In this document: in pieces, positions 62,906 through 64,000 of the stretch
Numbering within the stretch: position 1 is the first letter of the stretch
Layout: each line of letters begins with the position of its first letter
Source of the DNA: Acidobacteriota bacterium
GTDB lineage: Bacteria; Acidobacteriota; Terriglobia; Acidiferrales; UBA7541
Direction of reading: 5' to 3'
Assembly (NCBI GenBank): GCA_003225295.1
Contig: QHYZ01000049.1
Coordinates: 62,001 to 126,000 of the forward strand
Length of the DNA: 64,000 bases
Notes under the pieces: generated by a model
The model's database searches: none
Seen by the model: only the letters and a program-made list of their open reading frames with translations
What the model was told of the DNA's origin: nothing
Program-made: the position numbers and the translations under genes

Positions 62906-64000
62906 TTAACTGGGAGCCGCCAGGTTTTTTCCTGCAGGTGCCAGGCGATAGAGAGCAGCCATGACGCCTCCCTCTTTGTGCGGCACACTCGCCAAGCGCA
63001 TGCCCATTTCGATTCCCGTCAGGGTCCCCGTCAACATTAAATCATTGAAGTGTCCCAGGTGACCGATGCGAAACACCTTGTTCGCAAGCTTTCCCAGTCC
63101 GGAGCCAAGGGACAGGTCGAAATGCTCCAGGATCGTGGCACGCAGTCGGTCCGCGTCGTGACCCTTTGGGGTGAATACCGCCGTGACGGTACTTGAATAT
63201 TCTTGAGGCACGCTGCAGACGATTTCCAGACCCCACTCCCAAACCGTGGCACGAACCGCTCTCGCATGTCGTTCATGACGGCGAAATACGTTCTCCAGTC
63301 CTTCTTCGCGAATCATCTGCAAAGCCTCTCGCAAGCCATAGATGAGGTTCGTTGCCGGTGTGTAAGGGTAAAAGCCCGTCTCACAGGATTTCAACATGCC
63401 TTGCCAGTCCCAATAACATCTCGGCATTTTCGCCATCTTGTTTGCCAACAGGGCCTTCTGTGAAATCGCGTTAAAACTCAGACCCGGAGGAATCATCAAG
63501 CCCTTTTGTGAGGCTGCAATTGTCACATCGACTTCCCACTCATCATGGCGGTATTCCATCGATCCTAAGGAAGAAATCGCGTCCACCATCAGGAGCGCAC
63601 GGTGGCCACAGCGATTCATTGCGCGACGAAGCTCGGCGATTTCGCTCGTTACCCCCGTGGAAGTCTCGTTGTGAACCACCAGCACAGCTTTGAGGACCTG
63701 GCTCTTGTCCGCGCTCAAACGCGACTCCAGTTCCCCAGCCGACGCACCTGCGCGCCAGTTTCCCGGCACGCTTTCCACTTGGAAGCCCATCTTTTGCGCG
63801 AGCTGTCCCCAGAGTAGCGAAAAGTAGCCCGTCTCGAACAGCAAAACGCGGTCGCCTGGAGAAAGCGTGTTGACCAGCGCCGCCTCCCAGGCTCCGGTCC
63901 CAGAGGATGGGTACATCACCACGGAGGAATTTGTCTGGAAAATGGAGGACAAACCCTCCAGGACTTCTTTTGCTAATTTCGCAAATTCCGCGCCACGATG
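62906..64000 (-). CDS. class V aminotransferase (serine/alanine-glyoxylate type), partial
   Basis: A fold-type I PLP enzyme cut by the window end. The frame is open to base 64000 and reads HRGAEFAKLAKEVLEGL before the first internal start, matching the N-terminus of serine-glyoxylate and alanine-glyoxylate aminotransferases. PLP Lys is in AASQKGLMIPPGL, and the substrate region SGTGAWEAALVNTL is present. It transfers an amino group to glyoxylate, giving glycine. Only about 15-20 N-terminal residues appear to be missing. It is upstream of the YdiJ-like gene in the same orientation. Confidence 0.92.
   Translation of the reverse strand, partial: HRGAEFAKLAKEVLEGLSSIFQTNSSVVMYPSSGTGAWEAALVNTLSPGDRVLLFETGYFSLLWGQLAQKMGFQVESVPGNWRAGASAGELESRLSADKSQVLKAVLVVHNETSTGVTSEIAELRRAMNRCGHRALLMVDAISSLGSMEYRHDEWEVDVTIAASQKGLMIPPGLSFNAISQKALLANKMAKMPRCYWDWQGMLKSCETGFYPYTPATNLIYGLREALQMIREEGLENVFRRHERHARAVRATVWEWGLEIVCSVPQEYSSTVTAVFTPKGHDADRLRATILEHFDLSLGSGLGKLANKVFRIGHLGHFNDLMLTGTLTGIEMGMRLASVPHKEGGVMAALYRLAPAGKNLAAPS

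Noticed and set aside
1-64000. CRISPR arrays, insertion sequences, prophage genes, rRNA or intact tRNA
   Set aside because: I found no regularly spaced repeats, transposase or integrase motifs, phage genes or complete RNA genes by reading.

Overview
The window looks like a chromosomal segment of an acidobacterium (Acidobacteriota), probably from soil or peat. This is inferred from gene content, not from a marker gene. The supporting features are two roughly 1,100-residue Oar-type TonB-dependent receptors with an N-terminal carboxypeptidase-regulatory-like domain, a complete squalene/hopanoid operon, many twin-arginine-exported enzymes, lipid A genes (lpxD and an lpxL-type acyltransferase), and moderately high GC with frequent GTG/TTG starts. 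No phage, insertion sequence or CRISPR array is visible.

Layout. 0-7.7 kb: a membrane-anchored His/Met-rich protein, aroA, a Tat-exported phosphoesterase, and a minus-strand ECF sigma / anti-sigma operon that continues into three LiaI/LiaF-like membrane proteins and has an ECF-type promoter in front. 7.9-12.6 kb: a TetR repressor with two copies of a palindromic operator around its own promoter, followed by a membrane methyltransferase, an FAD amine-oxidase-like enzyme, a LPG-synthase/flippase-like membrane protein and nrdR. 12.6-19 kb: a gene-poor kilobase, then small secreted proteins, a GNAT protein, an alpha/beta-hydrolase with Asn in place of the nucleophilic Ser, and a GT39 glycosyltransferase. 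19-32.3 kb: lpxL-like, lpxD, a P-loop-like protein, then the hopanoid operon: shc, an HpnH-like protein without the radical-SAM cysteines, hpnA, hpnG, two zinc alcohol dehydrogenases, a fused hpnC-hpnD and hpnE. 32.3-37.4 kb: housekeeping and small genes (Tat alanine racemase, DUF72, HPF) and the 5' half of a tRNA-Lys.

37.6-64 kb is an accessory catabolic/transport region. Two Tat-exported MmgE/PrpD paralogues with near-identical upstream elements bracket a D-tartrate dehydratase (tarD). They are followed by four secreted YncE-like beta-propellers, a frame-disrupted cytochrome-propeller protein, two TonB-dependent receptors, an OmpR-type two-component system, an exported phosphodiesterase-like protein, a YdiJ-like FAD/Fe-S 2-hydroxyacid dehydrogenase and a class V aminotransferase cut by the window end. 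A plausible reading is surface sensing and uptake plus periplasmic and cytoplasmic processing of a tartrate-like hydroxy-acid. Only the tarD assignment is strong; the rest of that pathway is inference.

The two most interesting systems are the hopanoid operon (cysteine-less HpnH paralogue, HpnC-HpnD fusion, paired dehydrogenases as candidates for an unassigned side-chain step) and the Tat-MmgE/PrpD-tarD-propeller-receptor module.
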